A program made the translations under genes and the position numbers. Positions 26,026 to 35,233 of a DNA stretch of 64,000 nucleotides are shown here, in pieces. The notes beneath the pieces were generated by a model. That model made no database searches. It was not told the DNA's origin and was given only the letters and a program-made list of their open reading frames with translations. The stretch spans positions 2,604,001 to 2,668,000 of the forward strand of contig NZ_JACCCC010000001.1 in assembly GCF_013408795.1 (NCBI RefSeq). Direction: 5' to 3'. The stretch's first letter is position 1, and each line of letters starts with the position of its first letter. This DNA is from Spinactinospora alkalitolerans. Its GTDB lineage: Bacteria > Actinomycetota > Actinomycetes > Streptosporangiales > Streptosporangiaceae.

Positions 26026-26592
26026 TCAGGTCGATGAGCGCCGCCGGGCCGCTGCGGCGGAAGGGCGACGGCGAACCATCGTATTCATGTGCTCCAGATA
26101 GCGTTCGGCCAGGTCCGCGGCTACCGGGTTGCGCGGCCTGATCCGCATCAGCCAGTGCGGCGCCAGGCGTTCGTGCAGCCAGAGGAAGCCGATGGCGAAA
26201 CCGACGCTCAGCATGGCCTGGAAGACCAGGAACGACCAGAGCGGCTCGCCGAGCACGGTCCGGTTGCCCAGAACCTGCGCCGCAGCGAACTCCTCGATCA
26301 GCCGGGCCAGCGGGAAGCAGACCATCCAGTACAGTGCCACCGGGGCCACCGTGCCGACGCGGAAGCGGCCGGTGGCCAGCAGCACGCAGTAGGCGCCGCC
26401 GAACAGGGCCAGCGGCCCGCCCAGCGAGGCGGCGATGGTCAGGGCCAGGGCGGCCGGCAGCCCGGCCAGCGCGGCCACCCCGGCGGCGAACAGCCCGGCC
26501 ACCGCTCCGACGGCGACACCGGGCAGGGCGACCTCGGCGTACCAGGCGATCGAGGAGGTGCGCGAGTGCGGGGCGGAGACGGGCGCGGTCAT
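26026..26592 (-). CDS. Small multi-pass membrane protein linked to the Nramp-like transporter
   Basis: A 188-residue protein with about four hydrophobic segments (VALPGVAVGAVAGLFAAGVA, LALFGGAYCVLL, VALYWMVCFPLARLI, FLVFQAMLSVGFAIGFLWL) and a basic C-terminal tail (RRRPSAAAARRRSS). I do not recognise the family. Its ATG overlaps the stop of the transporter gene by 1 bp, so the two are almost certainly co-translated. It may be an accessory subunit or stabiliser of the transporter. Confidence 0.65.
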   Translation of the reverse strand: MTAPVSAPHSRTSSIAWYAEVALPGVAVGAVAGLFAAGVAALAGLPAALALTIAASLGGPLALFGGAYCVLLATGRFRVGTVAPVALYWMVCFPLARLIEEFAAAQVLGNRTVLGEPLWSFLVFQAMLSVGFAIGFLWLHERLAPHWLMRIRPRNPVAADLAERYLEHMNTMVRRRPSAAAARRRSST

Positions 26593-28181
26593 CAGCTCAC
26601 CACCACACCGAAGGCGAACAGGGAGTAGAACAGCATGCCGAGGTAGAACACCGCGGCGAAGCCGATGATGGCGTTGGGGATGAGCCCCGGCCGGATCGGC
26701 TTGGGCAGCGTGAGGTTGTTGACCAGCAGCAGCACCACGCAGTAGGCGCCCATGGCGAAGGTGGACAGGAACGCCAGCACGTCGAGGATGGCGGCCGGCC
26801 CGTCGGCGGGCCCGAACAGCAGGATCCCGATCCCGAAGGCGATCAGGCCCCACAGGAAGAACCCGTACAGCTTGGAGATGCTGAAGCGCTTGGCGCCCGG
26901 GACGAAGAAGTAGGTCATGTCGGCCTGGCCCCGGGAGAAGGAGTCGAACAGGCCGAGCGTGGCGTTGAGCCCGATCAGCGCGATGAAGCAGAAGAACACC
27001 GTGCCGAAGATGGGGCTGCCGGCCGCGGCGAAGGAGCCCGCCATCGCGTCCAGCGCGGCGTCGCGCTCACCGTCGCGGATCACGGTGGTGACCCCCGGGT
27101 CCAGCCGGGCCGAGGCCTGGGCGAGCACGGTGAAGGAGATCGTCACCAGCATCGTGATGCCCCAGAACAGCACCAGGGCGTCGAAGGTGACCCAGCGCCG
27201 CCAGCCCTTCCACTTCGCCATCTCGTCGGGGTTCTCGGTGTCGAACATGAACCCGCGCGAGGGCATGCTCTCCTGGTCGTCGGCGTGGCGCAGGCCGCGG
27301 ATGCGGGGGATGTGCGCGCCCATGCCGGCGCCCTTGTCCCGCAGGTGCAGCGTGTACCACATCTGCTGCATGCCCGAGGGGCCGGCGAAGGCGATCGAGC
27401 CGACCAGGATGGGGAACCAGATCGGTGAGACGGCCTCCTCCGGCAGGTAGCCGAAGGCGAACATCCCGGTGATCGTGCTGGAGAGGTCGGCGAGGTTGCC
27501 GACCAGGGCCGCCACCACCGACGTGCCGACCACGAGCACCCCGATGCAGATGGAGAGCACGTTCTCCAGGAGGCTGTAGATGACCTTGGCGAGGGTGAAG
27601 ACCACGCCGACGAGCAGCATGCCCGTCACGGCGGAGGCCTGCCAGGGGATGCCGGTCACCCGTTCCAGCGCCGACGCGCCCGCCGACAGGTGGCCTGGCC
27701 AGATGTAGACCAGGATCGCCGTGATGAAGAAGAACCACATCAGTGGCTTGAACACGCGGGCGGCGCCGAAGAAGATGCTCTCGCCGGTGGCCATCGCGTA
27801 GCGCGACATCTCCAGCATGACCACGGCCTGCAGGCTGACGCCGATCAGGAACAGCCAGCGGATCTCGGGGCCGAAGATGAGCACCAGCCGCGGCCACATG
27901 TAGGACTCGCCCATGCCCACGCCCAGTGCGACCAGGAAGACGGTCGGGCCGAGGATGTGGATGGAGGGCGGCGCCTTGGGCAGCGGCCGGATGGGCATCG
28001 GTTCGAGTCGGCCGGCGCGCCAGACGCGTTCCTCGGAGGCCGTGGGGGCGCCCTGCGCGTCCGCCCCGGAGGGCTCGGCGCCGCGCTGGGCGGGGATCAG
28101 TGGCTGCTGCGGCTGGGGCTGCGGCTGAGGAGGAACACCTTGGGTCGGTGTGCCTCCGGTGTTGACGTCAGAGGAATCCAT
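26592..28181 (-). CDS. Nramp-like (APC superfamily) transporter without the usual DPGN motif
   Basis: A 529-residue transporter with a Pro/Gln-rich cytoplasmic N-terminus of about 70 residues and 11-12 membrane helices. The overall layout resembles Nramp divalent-metal transporters. However, helix 1 reads LGVGMGESYMWPRL instead of the metal-binding DPGN, and helix 6 (FAGPSGMQQMWYTLHL) lacks the A/C-x-x-MPH motif. Metal transport is therefore uncertain. The position next to the formyl-CoA/oxalate-type genes raises the possibility that it carries an organic anion or another cation. It is followed at once by the small membrane protein. Confidence 0.65.
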   Translation of the reverse strand: MDSSDVNTGGTPTQGVPPQPQPQPQQPLIPAQRGAEPSGADAQGAPTASEERVWRAGRLEPMPIRPLPKAPPSIHILGPTVFLVALGVGMGESYMWPRLVLIFGPEIRWLFLIGVSLQAVVMLEMSRYAMATGESIFFGAARVFKPLMWFFFITAILVYIWPGHLSAGASALERVTGIPWQASAVTGMLLVGVVFTLAKVIYSLLENVLSICIGVLVVGTSVVAALVGNLADLSSTITGMFAFGYLPEEAVSPIWFPILVGSIAFAGPSGMQQMWYTLHLRDKGAGMGAHIPRIRGLRHADDQESMPSRGFMFDTENPDEMAKWKGWRRWVTFDALVLFWGITMLVTISFTVLAQASARLDPGVTTVIRDGERDAALDAMAGSFAAAGSPIFGTVFFCFIALIGLNATLGLFDSFSRGQADMTYFFVPGAKRFSISKLYGFFLWGLIAFGIGILLFGPADGPAAILDVLAFLSTFAMGAYCVVLLLVNNLTLPKPIRPGLIPNAIIGFAAVFYLGMLFYSLFAFGVVVS

Positions 28182-28431
28182 GGGCGGATCTCCCTCGATG
28201 GGATGTGCGGATGTGAGCGGTCGCCCCCATGCGCCCCCTTGACAGGCGTCGTGCCCGACCTCCGTTTACTCCTCGATGTGCGCCCGGTCGCCCGGCCGCC
28301 GTTGCCGTCTCGACTCGTCGCCGCGGTGGCCGCTGGCGGAGCGGCCGCCCCGACGATGGTCCCGGTGCCCTCTGCGTGGCGGCGCTGGGGGCACCGGGGA
28401 TGATCGGATGCGTTGTTGATCAAGCGTTGGA
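28182..28431. other. Gap between the acyl-CoA synthetase and transporter genes
   Basis: This 250-bp stretch should hold the promoter of the Nramp-like gene. I see no convincing terminator and no copy of the GCATAC-n-GTATGC element. Only a short TGATC/GATCA inverted repeat stands out, near 28415-28435. Confidence 0.4.
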
Positions 28432-30588
28432 TCAGAGTAGCCCGGCGGCGCGCGCCCAGCGATACTTCGCGCCGAGGACCTGGACCGGTTTTTCGGTGGT
28501 GTAGGGGTAGGCGACGACGCCGCGGTCGAACAGGTAGGCGCTGGCCGCCTCGACCTCGGTGTCGCCGGACAGCGAGGCCACGACGGGCTTGTCGATGCCC
28601 TTGGCCCTGGCCTCCTCGACCACCCGCGAGACGACCTCGGCGAAGACCATCGGCGGCGTCACGATCGTGTGCCAGTAGCCCAGGATCAGCGCGTGCACCC
28701 GGTCGTCCTCCAGGCCGAGCCGGATCGTCTTCTCGTAGGTGGAGGGCGGCTCGCCGCCGGTGATGTCGACCGGGTTGCCGGCCGCGCCGAAGGGCGGGAT
28801 GAACGCCCGGAACGCCGAGTCCAGGTCCGGCGGGATCTCGTAGAGGCTCATCCCGTTGTCCACCACGGCGTCGGACAGCAGCACGCCCGAGCCGCCCGCA
28901 CCGGTGATGATGACGACGTTCTCACCCTTGGGCGCGGGCAGCACCGGCAGCGCCCGGCCGAACTCCAGCAGCTCGTTGAGCCCGGGAGCGCGTACCACGC
29001 CGGCCTGGCGCAGGATGTCGTCGTAGACCTTGTCGTCGCCGGCCAGCGCCCCGGTGTGGGAGCCGGCGGCGCGCGCCCCGGCCGAGGTCCGCCCGGCCTT
29101 GAGGACCACGACCGGCTTCTTCGGCACCACCTCGCGCGCGGCCTCGACGAAGGCGCGGCCGTCCTTGAGGTCCTCCAGGTGCATGGCGATCGCGTTGGTG
29201 TTGTCGTCCTGGCCGAAGAAGGTGAGCAGGTCGTCCTCGTCGATGTCGGCCTTGTTGCCCACGCCCACGATCGCCGAGACGCCGGTGTGGGTGCTGCGGC
29301 TGTAGCCCAGGATGGCCATGCCGATGCCGCCCGACTGCGACGTCAGCGCGGTGCCCCCGGCCACGTCGTAGGGCGTGCAGAAGGTCGCCGACAGCTTCTC
29401 CGGCGTGTAGTAGTAGCCGTAGATGTTGGGGCCGAGCAGTCGGACGCCGTGCCGGCGGGCCACCGCCAGGACCTCGTCCTGCAGCTCCTGCTCGCCGGTC
29501 TCGGCGAAGCCCGACGGGATGAGGATCGCCCCGGCCGCGCCCTTGGCGCCGACCTCCTCCAGCGCCCCGGCCACGAACTTCGCCGGGATGGCGAAGATCG
29601 CGACGTCGACATCGCCGGGGACGTCGGCGACGCTCTTGTAGGACTTGCGCCCGTACACCTCGTCGGCCTTGGGGTTGATCGGGTAGATCTCGCCCGAGTA
29701 GCCGCCGTTGACGACGTTCTTGATGACGGAGTTGCCGATCTTGCCCTCTTCGTTGGAGGCGCCGATGATCGCGATCGAGGCCGGCTTGAAGATCCGGTTC
29801 GTGGCCTGGAGGATCTCCTCCCTGCTGAACCGCTTCGGGGGTGCGGGCGGGTCGAAGTCCAGCACGAAGCGCAGGTCGGCCGCCACGGCCGAGGAGGCGC
29901 TCGCGAACACCGGGTTGAGGTCGGCCTCGGCGATCTCGGGGAAGTCGGTCACCAGTTGCGACAGCCGGCTGATGACGTCGGCCAGCGCCTCGCGGTCCAC
30001 GCCCCGCCCGCCGCGCACGCCGCGCAGGATCTCGGCGGCCTTGATGTCGCCGACCTGGGACAGCGCCTCCTCGTGCGAGACCGGGGCCAGGCGGAAGGTG
30101 ACGTCCTTGAGTACCTCCACCAGGACGCCGCCGAGGCCGAACACCACGATCTTGCCGAAGGTGACGTCGGTGGTGGCGCCGATGATGACCTCCTCCCCGG
30201 CGCCGACCTGCTGCTGGATCTGCACGCCGTCGATGCGGGCCTCGGCGTCGTGGGCGCGGGCGTTGGCGACGATGCGCCGGTAGGCCGCCGCGACCTCCTG
30301 GGGGGACTCCAGACCGACCTCGACGCCGCCGGCCTCGGTCTTGTGCAGGATGTCGGGCGAGACGATCTTGGCGACGACGGGCAGGCCGAGCTCGACGGCC
30401 AGCGACACCGCCTCGTCGGCCGAGGTCGCCAGCGCCTCCTTGGGCGTGGGGATGCCGTAGGCGTCGGCGACCGCCTTGCCCTCGGGGGCGGTCAGGGAGG
30501 TGCGGCCCTCCTGTCTGGCGCGGTCGAGCACGGCGCGCACGGCCGCGCTGTCGTGCCCGGTCCCGGTCGTCGCGGGCTGCGTGGCCAT
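28432..30588 (-). CDS. Fused ADP-forming acyl-CoA synthetase (acetate--CoA ligase family)
   Basis: A 718-residue protein with the two acetyl-CoA synthetase (ADP-forming) subunits fused in the order ATP-grasp first. The beta-type ATP-grasp domain is at about 20-240 (LPVVAKIVSPDILHKTEAGG). The CoA-binding domain starts near 265 (ASIAIIGASNEEGKIGN), and the ligase domain follows with the phospho-His motif AGSHTGALAG. It interconverts an acyl-CoA, ADP and phosphate with the acid, CoA and ATP. ATG 30588 overlaps the frc stop by 1 bp, so it is the last gene of the oxc-like/frc unit and may recover ATP or prime the CoA cycle. Confidence 0.87.
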   Translation of the reverse strand: MATQPATTGTGHDSAAVRAVLDRARQEGRTSLTAPEGKAVADAYGIPTPKEALATSADEAVSLAVELGLPVVAKIVSPDILHKTEAGGVEVGLESPQEVAAAYRRIVANARAHDAEARIDGVQIQQQVGAGEEVIIGATTDVTFGKIVVFGLGGVLVEVLKDVTFRLAPVSHEEALSQVGDIKAAEILRGVRGGRGVDREALADVISRLSQLVTDFPEIAEADLNPVFASASSAVAADLRFVLDFDPPAPPKRFSREEILQATNRIFKPASIAIIGASNEEGKIGNSVIKNVVNGGYSGEIYPINPKADEVYGRKSYKSVADVPGDVDVAIFAIPAKFVAGALEEVGAKGAAGAILIPSGFAETGEQELQDEVLAVARRHGVRLLGPNIYGYYYTPEKLSATFCTPYDVAGGTALTSQSGGIGMAILGYSRSTHTGVSAIVGVGNKADIDEDDLLTFFGQDDNTNAIAMHLEDLKDGRAFVEAAREVVPKKPVVVLKAGRTSAGARAAGSHTGALAGDDKVYDDILRQAGVVRAPGLNELLEFGRALPVLPAPKGENVVIITGAGGSGVLLSDAVVDNGMSLYEIPPDLDSAFRAFIPPFGAAGNPVDITGGEPPSTYEKTIRLGLEDDRVHALILGYWHTIVTPPMVFAEVVSRVVEEARAKGIDKPVVASLSGDTEVEAASAYLFDRGVVAYPYTTEKPVQVLGAKYRWARAAGLL

Positions 30589-31817
30589 CAGATCACTCCA
30601 TTCGTCTTGAGCGTGGCGAGGTCGTCGGCGCTCATCCCGAGCTCGCGGCCGTAGACGTCGTCGTTGTGCTCGCCGAGCAGGGGCGAGCTCTCGATGTCGG
30701 CGGGGGAGTCCGACAGCCGCATCGGCAGGCCGACCGTCTTGTAGGAGCCGCGCTCGGGGTGCGGCACGGTGACCACGACGCCGTTGTCGTTGAGCGTCGG
30801 GTCGTCGATGATCTCCCGGGTGGACAGGATCGGGCCGCACGGGATGTTGTGCTCGTTGAGTGCGGCCAGCACATCCCACTTGGGAAGCTGCATGGACCAC
30901 TCCTCGATGAGCGCGAACGCCTTGTCGAGCTTGTTCAGCCGGGCCTCGGGGGTGGCCCAATCGGGGTCGGTGGCCAGCTCGGGGCGGCCGATGAGCTGCG
31001 TGATCGGCGCCCAGCCCGGCGGCTGGATGATCACGTAGACGTAGTCGTTGGGCCCGCCGGGGGCGGTGCGCACCGCCCAGCCGGGCTGGCCGCCGCCGGA
31101 GGCGTTGCCGGAGCGGGGCACCTCGTCGCCGAAGTCCTCGTTGGGGTACTCGGCGAGCGGGCCGTGGGTCAGGCGCTGCTGGTCGCGCAGCTTGACCCGG
31201 CACAGGTTGAGCACGGAGTCCTGCATGGCCACCTCGACCCGCTGGCCGCGGCCGGTGCCGGTGCGCTGGAGCAGCGCCGCGAGGATACCGGCTACTGTAT
31301 GCATTCCGGTGCCCGAATCACCGATCTGCGCGCCCGTGGCCAGCGGCGGCCCCTCCTCGAACCCGGTCGTGCTCATCGAGCCGCCCATCGCCTGGGCGAT
31401 GACCTCGTAGGCCTTGAAGTCGGCGTAGGCGCCGGGGCCGAAGCCCTTGATCGAGGCGTAGACCAGCCGCGGGTTGGCCTGCTGCAGCACCTCCCAGGTG
31501 AAGCCCATGCGGTCCAGCGCGCCGGGGGCGAAGTTCTCCACCAGCACGTCGGAGCGGCGCACCAGCTCCAGGAAGATCTCCTTGCCCTGCTCGCTCTTGG
31601 TGTTGAGCGTGATGCTGCGCTTGTTGGAGTTGAGCATCGTGAAGTAAAGGCTGTCCACGTCGGGCAGGTCGCGCAGCTGCCGGCGGGTGATGTCGCCGCT
31701 GGGCGCCTCCACCTTCAGCACGTCGGCGCCGAGCCAGGCCAGGATCTGCGTCGCCGAGGGGCCGGACTGCACGTGGGTCATGTCGAGGACGCGCACGCCC
31801 TCAAGCGCCTTCGTCAT
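30588..31817 (-). CDS. frc: Formyl-CoA transferase
   Basis: A 409-residue class III CoA-transferase with clear resemblance to Oxalobacter Frc throughout: [16 protein letters not shown] at the start, [35 protein letters not shown] and [12 protein letters not shown]. The catalytic Asp is in IGDSGTGMH (Asp167), and the glycine loop that shields the intermediate is GGGQPGW near 241-247. It transfers CoA from formyl-CoA to oxalate or a similar acid, releasing formate. It lies 45 bp after the TPP enzyme gene and overlaps the acyl-CoA synthetase gene. Confidence 0.9.
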   Translation of the reverse strand: MTKALEGVRVLDMTHVQSGPSATQILAWLGADVLKVEAPSGDITRRQLRDLPDVDSLYFTMLNSNKRSITLNTKSEQGKEIFLELVRRSDVLVENFAPGALDRMGFTWEVLQQANPRLVYASIKGFGPGAYADFKAYEVIAQAMGGSMSTTGFEEGPPLATGAQIGDSGTGMHTVAGILAALLQRTGTGRGQRVEVAMQDSVLNLCRVKLRDQQRLTHGPLAEYPNEDFGDEVPRSGNASGGGQPGWAVRTAPGGPNDYVYVIIQPPGWAPITQLIGRPELATDPDWATPEARLNKLDKAFALIEEWSMQLPKWDVLAALNEHNIPCGPILSTREIIDDPTLNDNGVVVTVPHPERGSYKTVGLPMRLSDSPADIESSPLLGEHNDDVYGRELGMSADDLATLKTNGVI

Positions 31818-31862
31818 GGCGTTTCTCCTCGTCTTCTCGGTCTCCGCACCGCCGGCGCCGGA

Positions 31863-33563
31863 TCACTTGTACATGGTCTGGTTGCGGGTCCCGGGCGCGT
31901 AGACCTCGGGGTCGATCCAGACGTTGATCAGCGAGGGCTTGCCGGACTCCCGGGCGCGGCGCAGGGCCGGGCCGATGTCGGCCGGATCGTGGACCTCCTC
32001 GCCGTAGCCGCCCAGCATTTTGGCGAACTCGGAGTAGCGGACGTCGCCGAGGGTGTTGCCGACGTCGCCCCGCTCCTCGCCGTACTTGGCGATCTGGCCG
32101 TAGCGGATCTGGTTCATCGAGGAGTTGTTGCCGATGATGCCGACGAAGGGCAGGTTGAAGCGGACCAGCGTCTCGAAGTCCCAGCCGGTGAGGCTGAACG
32201 CGCCGTCGCCGAACAGCGCCACGATCTCCTTGTCGGGCCGGGCGTACTTGGCCGCCATCACGAACGGCACACCCACGCCCAGCGTCCCCAGGGGGCCCGG
32301 GTCCAGCCAGTGGCCGGGCGACTTGGGCTGCACCACCTGACCGGAGAAGGTGACGATGTCGCCGCCGTCGCCGATGTAGATGGAGTCCTCGGTGAGGAAC
32401 TCGTTGATCTCGTTGACCAGGCGGTAGGGGTGGATGGGCGCGGCGTCGGAGTGCAGCAGCTCCGCCCGCTTGTCCGCGGCCTGGCGCTCCTGGGCGCGCA
32501 GCTCCTCCAGCCAGGCCTTGCGGCCCTGGGCGCCGTTGTCGCCGTAGCCGGAGGCGGCCTGCAGCACCGAGGACAGGATCACGTCGGCGTCGCCCACGAG
32601 CCCCAGGTCGACGTCGCGGTTCTTGCCGACGGTGGCGTAGGACAGGTCGATCTGCACCACGGTGGCGTCGGGGGAGAGGCGCTTGCCGTAGCCCATCCGG
32701 AAGTCGAAGGGCGTGCCGACGATGATGATCAGGTCGGAGTTGGTGAAGGCGTAGCGCCGGGAGAGCTGGAAGTGGTGCGGGTCGCCGGGCGGCAGCGTGC
32801 CCCGCCCCGCGCCGTTCATGTAGGCGGGGACGTTGAGCGCGCGCACCAGATCGGTGGCCGACTCGGTGGCCCTGGTGGTCCACACCTGAGAGCCGAGCAG
32901 GATGCTGGGCTTCTCGGAGCGGACCAGCAGCTCGGCCAGCCGCTCGATCGCCGCGGGGTCGCCGCCCTGGCGGGTGGAGGCCCGGTATCCGCCGGGCCTG
33001 GGAACGCGGGCCTTGTCGACCGGGACGTCGGCGTCCAGGACGTCGCGCGGGATCTCCAGGAAGGACGGGCCGGGGGCGCCGTTGAGCGATTCGCGGAACG
33101 CCATCGAGACCATGTCGGCCACCCGCTCGGTGTGCGGGACGGTCGCCGCGAACTTGGAGATGGGGTTGATCATGTCGACGTGCGGGAGGTCCTGCAGCGA
33201 GCCCATCTTGTGCTGGCTGAGCGCTCCCTGGCCGCCGATGACCAGCATCGGGCTCTCGGCGCGGTAGGCGTTGGCGATGCCGGTGACGGCGTCGGTGGTG
33301 CCCGGGCCCGCGGTGACGACGGCGCAGCCGGGTTTGCCGGTGACGCGGGCGTAGCCGTCGGCGGCGTGCGCGGCCACCTGCTCGTGGCGCACGTCGATGA
33401 CGTCGATGCCCTCGTCGACGCAGCCGTCGTAGATGTCGATGATGTGGCCGCCGCACAGCGTGAAGATCACGTCGACCCCTTCGGCCTTGAGGGCCTTGGC
33501 CACCAGGTGGCCGCCGGAGATCGTCGTTGCCTCGCTCTTGTGATCCGCCATCTGCGTGCTCAT
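31863..33563 (-). CDS. ThDP-dependent lyase/decarboxylase, HACL2/ILVBL-like (oxalyl-CoA decarboxylase or 2-hydroxyacyl-CoA lyase role)
   Basis: A 566-residue thiamine-diphosphate enzyme. The N-terminal Pyr domain has the activating Glu in VRHEQVAAHAADGYARV (Glu61). The C-terminal PP domain has the ThDP/Mg motif GDGAFSLTGWDF to NN (452-480). Blocks such as GGDIVTFSGQVVQP, HWLDPGPLGTLGVGVPF and IIVGTPFDFRMGYGK match the ILVBL/HACL2 branch better than canonical Oxc or acetolactate synthase. Next to frc it should make formyl-CoA, either from oxalyl-CoA or by cleaving a 2-hydroxyacyl-CoA. GAGGAG precedes ATG 33563. A GCATAC-type operator lies 83 bp upstream. Confidence 0.75.
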   Translation of the reverse strand: MSTQMADHKSEATTISGGHLVAKALKAEGVDVIFTLCGGHIIDIYDGCVDEGIDVIDVRHEQVAAHAADGYARVTGKPGCAVVTAGPGTTDAVTGIANAYRAESPMLVIGGQGALSQHKMGSLQDLPHVDMINPISKFAATVPHTERVADMVSMAFRESLNGAPGPSFLEIPRDVLDADVPVDKARVPRPGGYRASTRQGGDPAAIERLAELLVRSEKPSILLGSQVWTTRATESATDLVRALNVPAYMNGAGRGTLPPGDPHHFQLSRRYAFTNSDLIIIVGTPFDFRMGYGKRLSPDATVVQIDLSYATVGKNRDVDLGLVGDADVILSSVLQAASGYGDNGAQGRKAWLEELRAQERQAADKRAELLHSDAAPIHPYRLVNEINEFLTEDSIYIGDGGDIVTFSGQVVQPKSPGHWLDPGPLGTLGVGVPFVMAAKYARPDKEIVALFGDGAFSLTGWDFETLVRFNLPFVGIIGNNSSMNQIRYGQIAKYGEERGDVGNTLGDVRYSEFAKMLGGYGEEVHDPADIGPALRRARESGKPSLINVWIDPEVYAPGTRNQTMYK

Positions 33564-33645
33564 CTCCTCACCGTGTGCCCCGTTGCGGGGCGCTCGTCGT
33601 GCTGTGGGACGTGGGGTCCGGGCGAGTCCGAGGTTATTGAATACT

Positions 33646-33658
33646 GCATACCGTATGT
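33646..33658. promoter_or_regulatory. GCATAC-n-GTATGC operator upstream of the ThDP enzyme gene
   Basis: GCATACCGTATGT is a 6-1-6 inverted repeat with one mismatch. It lies in the AT-richer 137-bp gap before the gene starting at 33563 and matches the elements at 35113 and 35167. The form fits a GntR-type (FCD/FadR-like) site, but no GntR gene lies in the window. Confidence 0.6.
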
Positions 33659-33700
33659 TTTCCATTGCTACATGAGCCGGGGGTCGGTGTCTAGATAGGA

Positions 33701-35092
33701 CTAGCCGGGAATCGTGCGGATGTTGATCGGGCGGTGCAGCCGGAGGGTCAGCGCGGCCGCGGCCAGCGCCAGGAGTCCGGCCGCGCAGAACGCCGCGACG
33801 TGGCCGTTCGTCGGCGCGAGCGCCAGCAGGACGGCGGCGCCGCCGATGCCGAGCAGCCCGCCCAGCGCCTTGGCGCTGTAGACGAAGCCCTGGTTGCGGC
33901 CGGCGTCGCGGACGCCGAAGTAGTCCACGGCCAGCGCCGAGGTCAACGGGTAGCAGGCGCCGCCGCCCACGCCGGCCAGCGCGGCGCAGCACAGCAGCAA
34001 CGGGACCGCTCCGCTCGCCCCGCCCGCGGCCAGGCCGAACTGCGCGATCCCGCTGAGGGCCAGCACGGCTCCCAGCGTGCGGCGGCGGCCCAGCCGCTCC
34101 GAGGCGCGGTCGGCCGCCACGCGACCGGCGCCGTTGGTCGCCACCAGGGTCGCCACCGCGGCGGCGACCGCGGCGGGGGAGGCGCCCCAGGCGTGCAGGA
34201 AGACCGGCAGGCAGGCGATGTTGAACAGCGAGACCGCGCCGGCCAGAGCCAGGACGGCGTTCATCGCCGGCAGCGCGCCGCTGCGCCAGGCCTGCGCGGG
34301 GGAGTGCTCGCCCGCCGCGGCGGGATTGGCGGCCAGGGCGGGGTTGACCCTGCGGTCCAGCGCCCAGGCGCGCGGATCGGGGTGCGGCGGCCACCAGTGG
34401 CGCGGCGGTTCGGGCAGCCGGCGGCCGCACAGCGCGGTGACGCCGCCGACCACGATCGCGGCGACCGTGCACGCCGCGGCGAGGTCGTCGGGGCGCAGCC
34501 CGACCGTCGCGGCGACGACCACGGGTGCGGCCCCGAGCGCGAAGGCGCCGCCGGCCAGCCCGGTGCGGGCGGTCGGCCGCTCGGGGTACCACGCCGCGGC
34601 CAGGTGGACGCAGGAGTGGTAGACCAGCCCCGCGCCCGCTCCGCCCAGGACGCCGTAGCCCAGCAGCAGCGCGCCGAGCCCGTCGGCGTGTCCGAGCGTC
34701 GCCAGCGCGACCGCGCACAGCGCCGCGCCCAGCACGACGGCGCGGCCCGGCGCCAGGGCGCCGCGTTCGCGCAGGTGCGCCACCGGCACGGCCGAACCGC
34801 CCTGGAACAGCGCCCACACCAGCAGCGGGGTGAGCGCCTGGGCGGTGCTCAGGCCGTGGGCCGCTGTCAGGACCGGCACCACCGAGCCGTAGCCGTACTG
34901 CAGCACGCCGACCGCGAGCAGGGCCGGCACGGTCCCGGCCAGCACCGCCGAACGGTCCCTGCCGGTCAGCTCCCTGGCGGAGGCGCCGACCAGGTAGCGC
35001 CGGCCGCGCCAGTCGCGGAACTCCCCGCTGAGCCGCGGGTGGGGGAAGACGAGGTGGCCGGGGGCCTCGGATGCGGGACGAACGCTGTTCAT
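33701..35092 (-). CDS. MFS transporter, oxalate/formate antiporter (OFA)-like
   Basis: A 463-residue major facilitator with about 12 helices. Segments LQYGYGSVVPVLTAAHGLS, GAGLVYHSCVHLAAAWYPER and GACYPLTSALAVDYFGVRDAGRNQG follow the OFA family pattern (gating loop with YF/WFP and a late-helix DYFG). GGAGGGAGGATC precedes ATG 35092, and an operator overlaps the promoter 21 bp upstream. It probably imports the acid substrate and may exchange it for formate. The presence of frc and the ThDP enzyme immediately downstream supports that role. Confidence 0.8.
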   Translation of the reverse strand: MNSVRPASEAPGHLVFPHPRLSGEFRDWRGRRYLVGASARELTGRDRSAVLAGTVPALLAVGVLQYGYGSVVPVLTAAHGLSTAQALTPLLVWALFQGGSAVPVAHLRERGALAPGRAVVLGAALCAVALATLGHADGLGALLLGYGVLGGAGAGLVYHSCVHLAAAWYPERPTARTGLAGGAFALGAAPVVVAATVGLRPDDLAAACTVAAIVVGGVTALCGRRLPEPPRHWWPPHPDPRAWALDRRVNPALAANPAAAGEHSPAQAWRSGALPAMNAVLALAGAVSLFNIACLPVFLHAWGASPAAVAAAVATLVATNGAGRVAADRASERLGRRRTLGAVLALSGIAQFGLAAGGASGAVPLLLCCAALAGVGGGACYPLTSALAVDYFGVRDAGRNQGFVYSAKALGGLLGIGGAAVLLALAPTNGHVAAFCAAGLLALAAAALTLRLHRPINIRTIPG

Positions 35093-35112
35093 GATCCTCC
35101 CTCCGGAGTGAT

Positions 35113-35125
35113 GCATACAGTATGC
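35113..35125. promoter_or_regulatory. Perfect GCATACAGTATGC operator in the divergent promoter
   Basis: A perfect 13-bp inverted repeat (GCATAC-A-GTATGC) lies between the divergent MFS and sucC genes, 21 bp before the MFS start. It is the best of the three copies. Confidence 0.7.
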
Positions 35126-35166
35126 GACTGCATCGTCCGATTGGGAAGAGCCGGAAAGAGGGCATT

Positions 35167-35179
35167 GCATACTGCATAC
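35167..35179. promoter_or_regulatory. Half-conserved operator before sucC
   Basis: GCATACTGCATAC repeats the GCATAC half-site directly instead of as an inverted pair. It lies 55 bp before the sucC start and 54 bp from the perfect copy at 35113, so a second dimer could bind here. Confidence 0.5.
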
Positions 35180-35233
35180 GATCTGACGTATGACTGATGG
35201 GAGCTCCGCAACCGCGACGCACGAGGAGGTTCG

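Noticed and set aside
31863-33563. Plain naming of the ThDP enzyme as oxalyl-CoA decarboxylase (oxc)
   Set aside because: Context with frc suggests it, but the recognisable blocks are closer to ILVBL/HACL2, so I left the symbol blank and treated the function as open.
31863-35222. A single 1,119-codon minus-strand frame covering the ThDP enzyme and upstream DNA
   Set aside because: Only the part from ATG 33563 onward encodes a conserved protein with a ribosome site; the upstream half is the shadow of the MFS gene in another frame.
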